Shown: positions 1 to 8,935 of the stretch, piece by piece
How the letters are laid out: every line of letters begins with the position of its first letter
Numbering within the stretch: the stretch's first letter is position 1
Notes under the pieces: generated by a model
What the model saw: only the letters and a program-made list of their open reading frames with translations
Database searches by the model: none
Told to the model about the DNA's origin: nothing
Assembly (NCBI RefSeq): GCF_900142715.1
Contig: NZ_FRBX01000001.1
Location: forward strand, 806,001-870,000
Direction of reading: 5' to 3'
DNA: 64,000 nt
DNA from: Flavobacterium pectinovorum
Lineage (GTDB): Bacteria > Bacteroidota > Bacteroidia > Flavobacteriales > Flavobacteriaceae
Program-made: the position numbers and the translations under genes

Positions 1-37
1 CACTTTCAAATTCTTTTAAATAGTCGGGAAATGTCAT
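1..37 (-). CDS. 5' end of an unidentified CDS (cut by window edge)
   Basis: Reading leftward from an ATG at 37, twelve codons run off the window edge (MTFPDYLKEFES). The start lies 34 bp past the stop of the AlkC-like gene on the same strand, so the two are probably cotranscribed. Too little is visible to name it. Confidence 0.5.
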   Translation of the reverse strand, partial: MTFPDYLKEFES

Positions 38-70
38 TTTAGTTTTTTTTAGGTTTAATGTTTAGAGTAT

Positions 71-1171
71 TTATTCAATCAACTCAAATTCCAAAGCCTC
101 ACTTTCAGTTCCATTAATAATAATAGACAATTGATGCATTCCCTTATGAAAAACACGCGTTGTAATAATTTTAAAAGATTGATTTCTGTCGACTTTGGTT
201 AATTGATTGGGCTGATAAATTTTCTCACTGATTTTAAAGACTTTTTTAGCCAAATGTCCTTTTGATTTTTTATAATGAACGGCATATTCCAGACGAATGA
301 TTTTGTCTTCTTCATTTTTATTATTTAAGTGAAATTGAAACTGAAGATAATCTCCAATTTTTACTTTTGGAGTTTTAATTTCAAAATTAGAAAGTTCAAT
401 GTTAGTGCTTTCCAAACCATAATGACTCAGAATTTCGGGATGTCCTTGTTTTAATAAAGTCCTGCAACCGTGTTTGATAATCGCGTCGGTTTCTTTGCTT
501 AAACCGCGCCATTTCTTAGCAATTTCTAATACAATTTCAGGATTATCTTTTACAATATCATTTAAGTTATTGGCAACACTTCGGCGTACATATTCTGACG
601 GATCATTTTTAAGATTTTCTAAAATTGGCAGAATAGAAGCAGGGTCTTTTTTCAGAAACGGAATCGCCATTGCCCATGGTAATCTCGAGCGTGAACCTTC
701 ACTGGCTAAACGACGTACATGATGATTTTCGTGTAAAGACCATTTCACCATTTCGTCTATCATTTTTCCCTGATATTTTAAAATAAAAGGGCGAACGGCA
801 AATTCGCAGCTTATAAATTGTGTGATAGATACTAAGGCTTTTGCCGAAGTTTTAAAGTCGTCTAAACCGTAAGTTTCTATATAATCAGCAAAAAATATGA
901 ACGCCAGATTTCCGTCGGTAAAATTATTTTTCTTTAAATTTTCGATGATTTTATCAATTAAAGAAACCGCTTCAGGGAAATTTTGAGGCATAAATTGATG
1001 CAAAACAACTGTGGTATGTTTCATGCGTTCTTTCCATTCCTTTTGGGCAAAATTGCCTTCGTAAATGGCTTCGATGAATTTTTGTTTATCGAATGTTGAA
1101 TGTACTTCGGCAACGGCCTGACCAAATTTTTCGTAAAAAGTAACGGAGTAAATATCTTTTATTAATCCCAT
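71..1171 (-). CDS. DNA alkylation repair glycosylase, AlkC-like, with C-terminal Ig-like domain
   Basis: A 366-residue HEAT-like-repeat DNA glycosylase of the AlkC/AlkD superfamily, which excises N3- and N7-alkylated bases without flipping them out. Residues about 1-255 are helical repeats, with the conserved stretches HHVRRLASEGSRSRLPW and YVRRSVANNLNDI typical of these enzymes. Residues about 260-366 are beta-rich and match the Ig-like domain that AlkC subtypes carry and AlkD lacks. The ATG at 1171 gives the family N-terminus. It sits upstream of the truncated CDS at 1-37. The superfamily is firm; the AlkC assignment rests on the extra C-terminal domain and is good but not proven. Confidence 0.85.
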   Translation of the reverse strand: MGLIKDIYSVTFYEKFGQAVAEVHSTFDKQKFIEAIYEGNFAQKEWKERMKHTTVVLHQFMPQNFPEAVSLIDKIIENLKKNNFTDGNLAFIFFADYIETYGLDDFKTSAKALVSITQFISCEFAVRPFILKYQGKMIDEMVKWSLHENHHVRRLASEGSRSRLPWAMAIPFLKKDPASILPILENLKNDPSEYVRRSVANNLNDIVKDNPEIVLEIAKKWRGLSKETDAIIKHGCRTLLKQGHPEILSHYGLESTNIELSNFEIKTPKVKIGDYLQFQFHLNNKNEEDKIIRLEYAVHYKKSKGHLAKKVFKISEKIYQPNQLTKVDRNQSFKIITTRVFHKGMHQLSIIINGTESEALEFELIE

Positions 1172-1408
1172 GATTTTGTTTGAATGAACTTCAAAGATAT
1201 TTAATGTTTTTTGTTTTGAAACATTAAGTTTTTATTTTTTGATCCATTAAAAGATTAAGAAAAATTAGGCTTTATCCTTAATGAAACTCAATATTCTAAT
1301 GGTGGAAAAAAGAAGTATTTATTGTGTTAATTTTTTTTTCGAAGAGTCTAAATTTTCAAATCCACAAAATATGTTCTACTTTAGCATCTTATAAAAAATT
1401 AATAAAAA

Positions 1409-2266
1409 ATGATTAGCGATATACAATTTCAAACGGAATTACAATTATTAATTAGCAACGCAATTCGCGAAGATGTTGGTACGGGAGATTATAGCTCATT
1501 GGCCTGTATTCCTGAAACGGCGCATGGTCAGGCTAAATTATTGGTAAAAGATCAGGGAATTATTGCCGGTGTTGCAATTGCTAAAATGATTTTTGAATTT
1601 GTAGATCCAAAATTAAAAGTGAAGACTTTTATTGAAGATGGAACGCATGTAGAATATGGAGATGTGGTTTTTGAAGTTTCGGGAAGTTCGCAATCTATTT
1701 TAAAATCTGAAAGAGTTGTTTTGAATACCATGCAGCGTATGTCTGCAATTGCCACAAAAACAAGTCAGTACGCAAAACTTTTAGAAGGTACCAGCGCAAA
1801 AATATTAGATACCCGAAAAACGACACCAAATTTTAGGGTTGCAGAAAAATGGGCAGTAAAAATTGGAGGAGGAGAAAACCACCGTTTTGCGCTTTATGAT
1901 ATGGTAATGCTAAAAGACAATCATATTGATTTTGCAGGCGGAATTACGCTTGCAATTAAGAAAACAAAAGAATATTTGAAGACCAATAATTTAGATCTGA
2001 AAATTATCGTTGAAGCTAGAAATTTAGACGAAATTCGTGAGATTTTATTAAGCGACGGTGTTCATAGAATTCTAATTGACAATTTTAATTATGAAGATAC
2101 TAAAACAGCTGTAAGTTTAATTGGTAATAAATGCCAAACAGAATCTTCAGGAAATATCAATGAAAAAACAATTCGTGAATATGCTTTATGCGGTGTAAAT
2201 TATATATCGTCCGGAGCATTAACACATTCTGTTTACAACATGGATTTGAGTCTTAAAGCTTTCTAA
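1409..2266 (+). CDS. nadC: Nicotinate-nucleotide pyrophosphorylase (carboxylating)
   Basis: Quinolinate phosphoribosyltransferase of 285 residues, the usual length. It converts quinolinate and PRPP to nicotinate mononucleotide, CO2 and pyrophosphate in cytosolic de novo NAD synthesis. The sequence shows the PRPP/quinolinate-binding block LDTRKTTPNFRVAEKWAV, the following GGGENHRF, and MLKDNHI, all diagnostic. The C-terminus carries ESSGNI and YISSGALTHS of the phosphate-binding barrel. No nadA or nadB is nearby. The ATG follows an A-rich leader without a Shine-Dalgarno sequence. An 80-bp gap separates it from the next gene. Confidence 0.97.
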   Translation: MISDIQFQTELQLLISNAIREDVGTGDYSSLACIPETAHGQAKLLVKDQGIIAGVAIAKMIFEFVDPKLKVKTFIEDGTHVEYGDVVFEVSGSSQSILKSERVVLNTMQRMSAIATKTSQYAKLLEGTSAKILDTRKTTPNFRVAEKWAVKIGGGENHRFALYDMVMLKDNHIDFAGGITLAIKKTKEYLKTNNLDLKIIVEARNLDEIREILLSDGVHRILIDNFNYEDTKTAVSLIGNKCQTESSGNINEKTIREYALCGVNYISSGALTHSVYNMDLSLKAF

Positions 2267-2346
2267 TGAAGTTATGAGTTTTGAATTATAAGTTATGAGT
2301 GAGGTTTGCAATCTAAAACCTGAACTCTAAAATTAAAATCATAAAT

Positions 2347-3270
2347 ATGTCCCAAGAGATAGAAGCCCGGATTGAAAAAGTTCCTGTATTGCGTTCTGTA
2401 GTAAGGCTTTTAAAGCAGATAAAATTACCGTGGTTAGAAGGTTTTTCGTTATACGATTTGCTCGAAATGTATACTTTAGGTATTCTTGAGGGTGCATTTT
2501 CGTATCATGCGAGTGCCGTTTCGTTTAGCTTTTTTATGGCGTTATTTCCTTTTGCACTGTTTATTTTGAACTTAATTCCATTTATTCCAATTGATAATTT
2601 CCAGGCAGATTTTTTGTTATTTGTGCAGCAAAGTGTTCCGCCAAATACCTACGATGCTATTAATAAAATTATTAGTGATATTTTAAATAATAGTCACTCT
2701 GGTTTATTATCGTCAGGATTTTTACTTTCTATTTTTTTAATGGCAAATGGTGTAAACGGAATTTTAAGTGGTTTTGAATCGTCGAAACATGTTTTTGATA
2801 AACGCGGTTTTTTTAGTCAATATTTAGTGGCATTGGCGATTTCACTTGTAATGACCATTATATTATTTGTAACCGTGGCTACAATTGTTGTTTTTGAGGT
2901 TTTTATTCAAAAAACAATTATTCAGGATGTGTTAAGTGATAACATTCCGCTGATTATTTTAGGGCGATATGCGTTTGTTTTGGTAATGATTTTGGTAACG
3001 TCTTCAATATTATTGCGTTACGGAACAAGACAATACAATAAAGTGCCTTTTATTAGTATTGGGTCAGTTTTTACAACGGTCTTAATTGTTATATCTTCGT
3101 TCTTTTTTGGGATTTGGGTTATAAAATTCTCAAAATACAACGAACTTTATGGTTCTATTGGCACATTATTAATTCTAATGTTTTATATTTGGATAAACTG
3201 TATGATTCTGCTTTTAGGGTTTGAATTGAATGCTACTATCAGAAAATTAAAACAAAAAAAAAATAAATAG
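2347..3270 (+). CDS. YihY/BrkB-family inner-membrane protein
   Basis: A 307-residue polytopic membrane protein. After a cytosolic segment of about 45 residues come roughly six hydrophobic helices, with the family hallmark near residues 52-75 (EGAFSYHASAVSFSFFMALFP). The C-terminus ends in a lysine-rich tail. YihY/BrkB proteins were once misnamed ribonuclease BN; their function is not settled. The gene precedes the DUF2147 gene by 1 bp, and the metallo-beta-lactamase gene follows, so the three probably form one transcript. Confidence 0.9.
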   Translation: MSQEIEARIEKVPVLRSVVRLLKQIKLPWLEGFSLYDLLEMYTLGILEGAFSYHASAVSFSFFMALFPFALFILNLIPFIPIDNFQADFLLFVQQSVPPNTYDAINKIISDILNNSHSGLLSSGFLLSIFLMANGVNGILSGFESSKHVFDKRGFFSQYLVALAISLVMTIILFVTVATIVVFEVFIQKTIIQDVLSDNIPLIILGRYAFVLVMILVTSSILLRYGTRQYNKVPFISIGSVFTTVLIVISSFFFGIWVIKFSKYNELYGSIGTLLILMFYIWINCMILLLGFELNATIRKLKQKKNK

Positions 3271-3271
3271 T

Positions 3272-3703
3272 ATGAAAAATTGGATGTTAACAATTGGATT
3301 GTGTTTTCTAACCTTAGGCACAATTCAAGGCCAAAGTGTCATTGGAAAATGGAAAACAATTGATGATGCGACTGGAGAAGCTAAGTCAGTAGTAGAGATT
3401 TACGAAAAATCTGGAAAAATTTATGGTAAAGTAGCAGATATACTTCGTGCCGATCATAAAAAAGATATATGTGTCAAATGTGAAGGTGCAGATAAAAACA
3501 AACCTATTTTAGGAATGGTGATCATTAACGGACTTAAAAAAGATGGTTCTGAATATAGCGGAGGAACAATTTTAGATCCTACAAACGGAAAAAAATATAA
3601 ATGTTATATTGAACTTGAGTCTGCCGATAAACTAAAACTTCGAGGTTATGTTGGGATTTCTATCATGGGAAGAACCCAATACTGGACGAGAGTAAAAAAT
3701 TAA
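3272..3703 (+). CDS. DUF2147 secreted protein
   Basis: A 143-residue protein with a Sec signal peptide (hydrophobic residues 4-18, cleavage probably after TIQG). The mature part is a small beta-rich domain with VIGKWKTIDDATGEAKSVVEIY, a CVKCEG pair and LRGYVGISIMGRTQYW near the end, the DUF2147 pattern. The two cysteines in CVKC could form a disulfide after export. It starts 1 bp after the yihY-like stop and ends 13 bp before the metallo-beta-lactamase, so co-expression is likely. No biochemical role is known to me. Confidence 0.85.
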   Translation: MKNWMLTIGLCFLTLGTIQGQSVIGKWKTIDDATGEAKSVVEIYEKSGKIYGKVADILRADHKKDICVKCEGADKNKPILGMVIINGLKKDGSEYSGGTILDPTNGKKYKCYIELESADKLKLRGYVGISIMGRTQYWTRVKN

Positions 3704-3716
3704 TTTTATAATTAAA

Positions 3717-4472
3717 ATGCGAAAATTAGCATCAATAATTTTATTCTTAGTTGCGCTGTCAAACAGTTTTGGACAATCTAAGAATTCACCATTACAAATA
3801 AGTCATCTTACAGGTGACTTTTATGTTTATAGGACTTTTCATGATTATAACGGAACTATGATTTCTGCGAATGCAATGTATCTTGTTACAGATAAAGGAG
3901 TTGTGTTGTTTGATGCACCATGGGATAAATCGCAATTTCAACCTTTGTTAGACACTATTAAGGCAAAGCATAATAAAGAAGTAATTATGTGTTTTGCAAC
4001 ACATTCTCATGATGACAGAGCGGGAGGTTTAGACTTTTACAGACAAAAAGGAGTGAAGACTTATTCAGGTAAATTAACTGATAATATTCTTAAAAAAAAT
4101 AACGAGAAAAGAGCTGAATTTATAGTTCCAAACGATACTACATTTACTGTTGGCCAGCATACTTTTGAGGTATATTATCCAGGAAAAGGTCACGCACCAG
4201 ATAATATTGTGGTTTGGTTTGATAAAGAAAAAGTACTTTACGGAGCTTGTTTTATAAAAAGTGCAGATGCCAAAGATTTGGGTTATCTGGCTGATTCTGA
4301 TGTCAAAGAATGGAAAAAATCAATCGAAAAAGTAAAGACGAAATTTAAAAATCCAATCTATATTATTCCGGGTCATGAAGACTGGACAAATACAGAATCG
4401 CTGAATCATACTTTGAAATTGGTTGATGAGTATCTTGCTCAGAAATCTTCGGCTAAATCAACAAAAAAGTAA
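3717..4472 (+). CDS. Subclass B1 metallo-beta-lactamase (JOHN/IND-like)
   Basis: A 251-residue periplasmic zinc hydrolase with a signal peptide (cleavage near SNSFG). All six B1 zinc ligands are visible: H96, H98 and D100 in THSHDDRAGG, H159 in GKGHAPDN, C178 in GACFIKS and H220 in IPGHEDW. The cysteine ligand places it in B1 rather than B3. Length and context fit chromosomal flavobacterial enzymes such as JOHN-1, which hydrolyse penicillins, cephalosporins and carbapenems. It closes the yihY-DUF2147 run with a 13-bp gap. No transposase or integron features flank it, so it looks intrinsic. Spectrum cannot be read from sequence alone. Confidence 0.93.
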   Translation: MRKLASIILFLVALSNSFGQSKNSPLQISHLTGDFYVYRTFHDYNGTMISANAMYLVTDKGVVLFDAPWDKSQFQPLLDTIKAKHNKEVIMCFATHSHDDRAGGLDFYRQKGVKTYSGKLTDNILKKNNEKRAEFIVPNDTTFTVGQHTFEVYYPGKGHAPDNIVVWFDKEKVLYGACFIKSADAKDLGYLADSDVKEWKKSIEKVKTKFKNPIYIIPGHEDWTNTESLNHTLKLVDEYLAQKSSAKSTKK

Positions 4473-4547
4473 TTATTTATTAGATTCCGATCTATCTTTG
4501 ATTAATAAAAAATAGCTTAATTTTGTTCATATTTGAAATAGAGTAAG

Positions 4548-4784
4548 ATGACTGTTACAGATAAAAAAATAATTGAAAGCTATTTAATTTTGTTTAAAGG
4601 ACTTAGCTTTAGTAATAAAATTGAACTTATTGAAAGATTGATAAAATCTTTAAAAGTTAATAAATCAAAAGGAAACGGCTTTTATAAATCGTTTGGTGCT
4701 TTTGCTTCTGAAAAATCTGCAGAACAAATTGTCTTAGAGATTAAATACGACCGAAAATTTAAAAATACTGAAACTAAATTTTAA
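4548..4784 (+). CDS. Orphan VapB-like antitoxin
   Basis: A 78-residue protein with the pattern of small antitoxins partnered with PIN-domain toxins. It has an N-terminal helical segment (LSFSNKIELIERLIKSLK), a linker, then FGAFASEKSAEQIVLEI and the tail DRKFKNTETKF, the type of C-terminus that threads into a VapC-like toxin. Directly downstream in the same frame lies a broken PIN-toxin remnant (4785-4856), so the antitoxin has lost its target. It has no signal peptide. Family identity is inferred from the tail motif and the neighbour. Confidence 0.6.
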   Translation: MTVTDKKIIESYLILFKGLSFSNKIELIERLIKSLKVNKSKGNGFYKSFGAFASEKSAEQIVLEIKYDRKFKNTETKF

Positions 4785-4856
4785 TGGGATTATTTACTTG
4801 ACACAAGTATTTCTTTGGATGTAATCCAAATAGAAAATTGGTTAGAAAATTATTAA
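4785..4856 (+). pseudogene. Remnant of a VapC-like PIN-domain toxin
   Basis: Immediately after the antitoxin stop, the same frame reads DYLLDTSIS and then LDVIQIENWLENY before TAA at 4854-4856. YLLDT is the classical PIN-toxin N-terminus with its first catalytic Asp, and IQIENWLE resembles the C-terminus of such toxins. The roughly 100 residues that should lie between are missing. The ATG at 4784-4786, overlapping the antitoxin stop as in intact pairs, is one base out of frame because of a G run (4786-4788). The toxin gene has therefore suffered both a large internal deletion and a frameshift. Confidence 0.6.
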
Positions 4857-4900
4857 TTTTCATCACTAAAGTTATTTTTCAAATCCTATAAAATATCTAC

Positions 4901-7351
4901 ATGTTTTTTGTCGAAGTCGTTCTACCACTTTCTCTAGCCAAAACTTTTACTTATCGTATTTCTGAGGCTGAATTTCATTTCATTAAAAAAGGAATGAGAG
5001 TCGCGGTGCCTTTTGGTAAAAGTAAAATTTATACAGCATTGGTAATTGATATTCATGAAAATGCTCCGACTTTATATGATGCCAAAGAAATTCATCAAAT
5101 TTTAGACGAAAAACCTATTGCGACCGAAATTCAGATTAAACACTGGCTTTGGGTGGCAAATTATTATATGTGTGGCATTGGCGATGTATATCGCGGTGCT
5201 TTCCCAAGCGGATTATTGCTTGAAAGTGAAACAATTATTTCGCATAAAACAGATGTTGTTGTAAATCAAAACGAACTTTCAGATGAAGAATTTTTGGTTT
5301 ATGAGGCTTTACAGCAACAGAGTTCTTTAAAAGTTCAGGAGATTATTTCAATTTTAAATAAGAAAAATATTTTGCCGGTTCTTCAAAAAATGATGGCCAG
5401 GGATATTATTGTTTTAGAAGAAGAAATAAAAGAAAGTTACAAACCAAAATTGATTCGTTATGTAAAATTGCATAGTAAATATGAATCTGATGAAGGTTTG
5501 GGACAATTGCTTGAAATATTAAAAAGCGCCAATAAACAAAAAGAAATTGTTTTGGCTTTTTTTCAATTGCGTGCTTCAGAGAAGAAACCAATAACAGTAA
5601 AGAAACTGGTTGAGATTTCGAAATCTACTTCTGCAGTAATAAAAGCGTTAATTGAAAAAGAAATTTTTGAAGAGTATTTTCTGCAACACGACAGGATTTC
5701 TTTTGATGGAAAAGCTTCAGAAAAACAGTTGCAATTAAGTGATGCCCAGGAAGGTGCTTTTACAGCAATTAAAGATAATTTTCTGGAAAAAGAAGTTTGT
5801 CTGCTTCATGGTGTAACATCAAGTGGTAAAACAGAAATTTACATCAAATTAATTGAAGAATATCTAGAAACGGGCAGACAGGTTTTGTATTTACTGCCTG
5901 AAATTGCGCTTACGACTCAATTAGTTTCTCGTCTTAGACTTCATTTTGGAGACAAAGTGGCGGTTTTTCATTCAAAATACAGTAACAACGAAAGGGTAGA
6001 AGTTTGGAAACAAACACTTGAGAATTCTGATAAAGCGCAAATTGTAATAGGAGCAAGGTCGGCTTTGTTTTTGCCTTTTACTGATTTGGGTTTATTGATT
6101 GTAGATGAAGAACATGAGCAGACTTTTAAGCAAACAGATCCGGCGCCTCGTTATCATGCGCGGGATGCAGCAATTGTTTTGGCTAATTTTCATCAGGCAA
6201 AAGTTCTTTTGGGGTCTGCAACGCCAAGTATTGAAACCTATTTTAATACGCAAACTGCAAAATATGGTTTGGTAACGCTTACAGAACGTTATAACAATGT
6301 TCGAATGCCCGAAGTTGTTTTGGTAGATTTAAAAGACAAACACTTTAGAAAAAAGATGACTGGGCATTTTAGCGATCTTTTAATCGAAGAAATAGCCGAA
6401 GTTTTGTCATTGGGTGAACAGGTAATTTTATTTCAAAACAGAAGAGGATATTCACCTATTATTGAATGTATGACTTGTGGGCATGTTCCACATTGTCAGC
6501 AGTGTGATGTGAGTTTGACTTTTCATAAAAATAAAAATCAATTGCGTTGCCATTATTGCGGTTATTCGATTGCAAAACCAACGCATTGCCATAGTTGTTC
6601 GAGTATAGATTTGACAACGAAAGGTTTTGGAACAGAACAAATTGAACAGGAGTTAATTTCTCTTTTTCCGAATGCTAAAACCGGAAGAATGGATCAGGAT
6701 ACAACGCGGGGCAAATATGGTTTTGAAAAAATTATTGATTCCTTTAAAGGCCGCGAAATAGATATTTTGGTAGGGACGCAAATGCTGGCTAAAGGTTTAG
6801 ACTTTGATAACGTAAGTTTGGTGGGTATCATGAATGCCGATAATATGCTGCATCATCCTGATTTTAGAGCTTTTGAACGCAGTTTTCAAATGATGACACA
6901 AGTTGCGGGGAGAGCAGGAAGATCAGAAAAACAGGGTAAAGTCGTGATTCAGACTTATAATCCAAATCATAATACAATACAGCAGGTTACTACGCATAAT
7001 TATGCAGGTATGTATAAGGAACAGTTGTATGATCGTCTGATTTATAGGTATCCTCCTTATTTCAGAATTATAAAGTTAACTTTAAAACATCGGGATTTTG
7101 ATAAGCTAAAAGAAGGATCTATGTGGTTGTATCAGGTTTTGAGTCAAAATCTGAGTATGCCCGTTTTGGGACCGGAAGAACCGGCAATTAGCAGAATCAG
7201 AAATGAATATATCAGGACGATATTAATTAAGATTCCGCAGGAACTACATTTAGGGAACACAAAAAAAACTATTCAGAAAATGTTGAATAGTTTTGAAGCG
7301 GTTGCTCAATACAGAGCTATAAAAGTTACTGTAAACGTCGATTTTTATTGA
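4901..7351 (+). CDS. priA: Primosomal protein N', replication restart helicase
   Basis: An 816-residue superfamily 2 3'-5' DNA helicase that reloads the replisome at collapsed forks. It has the N-terminal 3'BD domain (VVLPLSLAKTFTYR), Walker A GVTSSGKTE near residue 304, the DEEH box in LLIVDEEHEQTFK, and a zinc-binding insertion of paired cysteines (CMTCGHVPHCQQC, CHYCG, CHSC). C-terminal helicase motifs include GTQMLAKGLDF and QVAGRAGR. Its stop codon abuts the stop of the convergent LytTR gene with no spacer. The ATG at 4901 gives the expected N-terminus. Confidence 0.97.
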   Translation: MFFVEVVLPLSLAKTFTYRISEAEFHFIKKGMRVAVPFGKSKIYTALVIDIHENAPTLYDAKEIHQILDEKPIATEIQIKHWLWVANYYMCGIGDVYRGAFPSGLLLESETIISHKTDVVVNQNELSDEEFLVYEALQQQSSLKVQEIISILNKKNILPVLQKMMARDIIVLEEEIKESYKPKLIRYVKLHSKYESDEGLGQLLEILKSANKQKEIVLAFFQLRASEKKPITVKKLVEISKSTSAVIKALIEKEIFEEYFLQHDRISFDGKASEKQLQLSDAQEGAFTAIKDNFLEKEVCLLHGVTSSGKTEIYIKLIEEYLETGRQVLYLLPEIALTTQLVSRLRLHFGDKVAVFHSKYSNNERVEVWKQTLENSDKAQIVIGARSALFLPFTDLGLLIVDEEHEQTFKQTDPAPRYHARDAAIVLANFHQAKVLLGSATPSIETYFNTQTAKYGLVTLTERYNNVRMPEVVLVDLKDKHFRKKMTGHFSDLLIEEIAEVLSLGEQVILFQNRRGYSPIIECMTCGHVPHCQQCDVSLTFHKNKNQLRCHYCGYSIAKPTHCHSCSSIDLTTKGFGTEQIEQELISLFPNAKTGRMDQDTTRGKYGFEKIIDSFKGREIDILVGTQMLAKGLDFDNVSLVGIMNADNMLHHPDFRAFERSFQMMTQVAGRAGRSEKQGKVVIQTYNPNHNTIQQVTTHNYAGMYKEQLYDRLIYRYPPYFRIIKLTLKHRDFDKLKEGSMWLYQVLSQNLSMPVLGPEEPAISRIRNEYIRTILIKIPQELHLGNTKKTIQKMLNSFEAVAQYRAIKVTVNVDFY

Positions 7352-8050
7352 TTAAGAAGATGTAGATAGTGCTTTTACCAAATCTTCTTTTTTGTTTCGG
7401 CTTAATGGAATCTTGGTAATTCCAATTTCGGCAAATTTGCTGTTGAAACGCTCTACTTTGTCAATATTGATAATATAAGACTTGTGTACCCGGATAAATT
7501 TATCTTTAGACAGGTCGTTTTCAAAAGATTTCATTGTTGAAAGAACCAAATTGCTATCATCTTCTGTAACAACTCTTACATAATCTCCAAAAGCTTCAAT
7601 CCATTTGATTTTGGCTGTAAAAATTTTAAGTTTTTTTAAATTGCTTTTGATAAAAATATGTTCGCCTTCTTCTTCTTTTACTTCTTTTTTAAGCAGATGC
7701 ATATCAATTGCTCTTTTTACAGAAGCATTAAATCGGTCTACTGCAATAGGTTTTTGCAGATAATCGGTGGCATCATAATCAAAAGCTTTTAGAGCATATT
7801 CTGCTTTAGAAGTTATAAATATAATTTGTGGTTTAGTTTTTAATCCGTCCAGAAAATCAAAGCCATTTATAACCGGCATTTCTATATCAAGGAATATTAA
7901 GTCTATATTATTTAAGGAGATACAGCTTTTCGCCTCGATTGCGTTCGAAAAGTCACCAATTAAATGCAAGCCTGGGTGATTATTGACTAATTTAGCAATA
8001 ATTGTCCTCTGTATAGAACTATCATCTACAACAACACAATTTAGTTTCAT
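7352..8050 (-). CDS. LytTR-family response regulator
   Basis: A 232-residue regulator: receiver domain (about 1-120) with the acidic pair D9-D10, phospho-acceptor D55 in FLDIEMP and the later K of LQKPI, followed by a LytTR DNA-binding domain (about 140-232) with IKWIEAFGDYVRV and FIRVHKSYIIN. Such proteins usually pair with a LytS-type histidine kinase. None is next to it here: upstream lies the divergent rpsF operon and downstream the convergent priA. Its signal and targets cannot be deduced. Confidence 0.92.
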   Translation of the reverse strand: MKLNCVVVDDSSIQRTIIAKLVNNHPGLHLIGDFSNAIEAKSCISLNNIDLIFLDIEMPVINGFDFLDGLKTKPQIIFITSKAEYALKAFDYDATDYLQKPIAVDRFNASVKRAIDMHLLKKEVKEEEGEHIFIKSNLKKLKIFTAKIKWIEAFGDYVRVVTEDDSNLVLSTMKSFENDLSKDKFIRVHKSYIINIDKVERFNSKFAEIGITKIPLSRNKKEDLVKALSTSS

Positions 8051-8165
8051 AACATTTAAATTTATATAAATCAGGATAGCAGTAGTAAATATATTAATTT
8101 TTTTAGGAAAAAAACTAAAGTAGATCTTTATTTTTTACTTTACATCGAATAAACGTAAAAAAGAG

Positions 8166-8195
8166 TTGTTTATTTAAATATAATGATTACTTTTG
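8166..8195 (+). promoter_or_regulatory. Bacteroidota housekeeping promoter of the rpsF operon
   Basis: TTG at 8166-8168 (-33 element), exactly 19 bases, then TACTTTTG at 8188-8195 (-7 element), a full match to the TTG-N19-TAnnTTTG consensus. It lies 31 bp before the rpsF start and fits the strong expression expected of ribosomal proteins. Confidence 0.8.
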
Positions 8196-8226
8196 CACCC
8201 AATTTTAACAAATAAATATTGTATTT

Positions 8227-8568
8227 ATGAATCATTATGAAACTGTTTTCATTTTAAATCCCGTTTTATCTGAGGTTCAGGTGAAGGAAACAGTAACGAA
8301 ATTTGAAGAATTTCTTACTAGTAGAGGAGCTGAAATGGTATCGAAAGAGGATTGGGGTCTGAAAAAAATGGCTTACGAAATCCAAAACAAAAAAAGTGGT
8401 TTTTATCACTTATTCGAATTCAAAGTAGCTGGAGAAGTTCTAATTGCTTTTGAAACTGAATTTAGACGTGACGAAAGAGTTATGCGTTTCTTAACTGTAA
8501 GTTTAGACAAACATGCTATTTCATGGGCTGAAAGAAGAAGAGCCAAATTAAAATCTACTAAAGCTTAA
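8227..8568 (+). CDS. rpsF: 30S ribosomal protein S6
   Basis: A 113-residue S6. It opens with [16 protein letters not shown] and contains [12 protein letters not shown] and [18 protein letters not shown], the conserved S6 core that binds 16S rRNA as a heterodimer with S18. First gene of rpsF-rpsR-rplI, a canonical order, with a 5-bp gap to rpsR. No single-strand binding protein gene lies between S6 and S18, as is usual in Bacteroidota. Confidence 0.98.
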
Positions 8569-8573
8569 TTATT

Positions 8574-8870
8574 ATGTCTACAATAGAGCAATCTGCAAAA
8601 GGAAAAAAAGACGGAGATATCAGATATTTAACGCCTTTAAACATTGAAACTAACAAAACTAAAAAGTACTGTCGTTTCAAAAAATCAGGAATCAAATATA
8701 TCGATTATAAAGATGCTGATTTCTTATTGAAATTCGTTAATGAGCAAGGAAAAATTCTTCCTCGTCGTTTAACCGGAACTTCATTAAAATACCAAAGAAA
8801 AGTTTCTGTAGCTGTAAAAAGAGCTCGTCACTTAGCTTTAATGCCATACGTGGCCGATTTATTAAAATAA
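8574..8870 (+). CDS. rpsR: 30S ribosomal protein S18
   Basis: A 98-residue S18. The family core is clear: [22 protein letters not shown] and then [32 protein letters not shown]. It binds the central domain of 16S rRNA together with S6, encoded just upstream. One cysteine remains, so no zinc site is apparent. A 65-bp gap precedes rplI, without a terminator. Confidence 0.98.
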
Positions 8871-8935
8871 TTAAAAACTCTAGTCGCTGGTTTCTGTTAT
8901 GCAGAACCTAACTTCTAAAATATAAGGACAACAAC

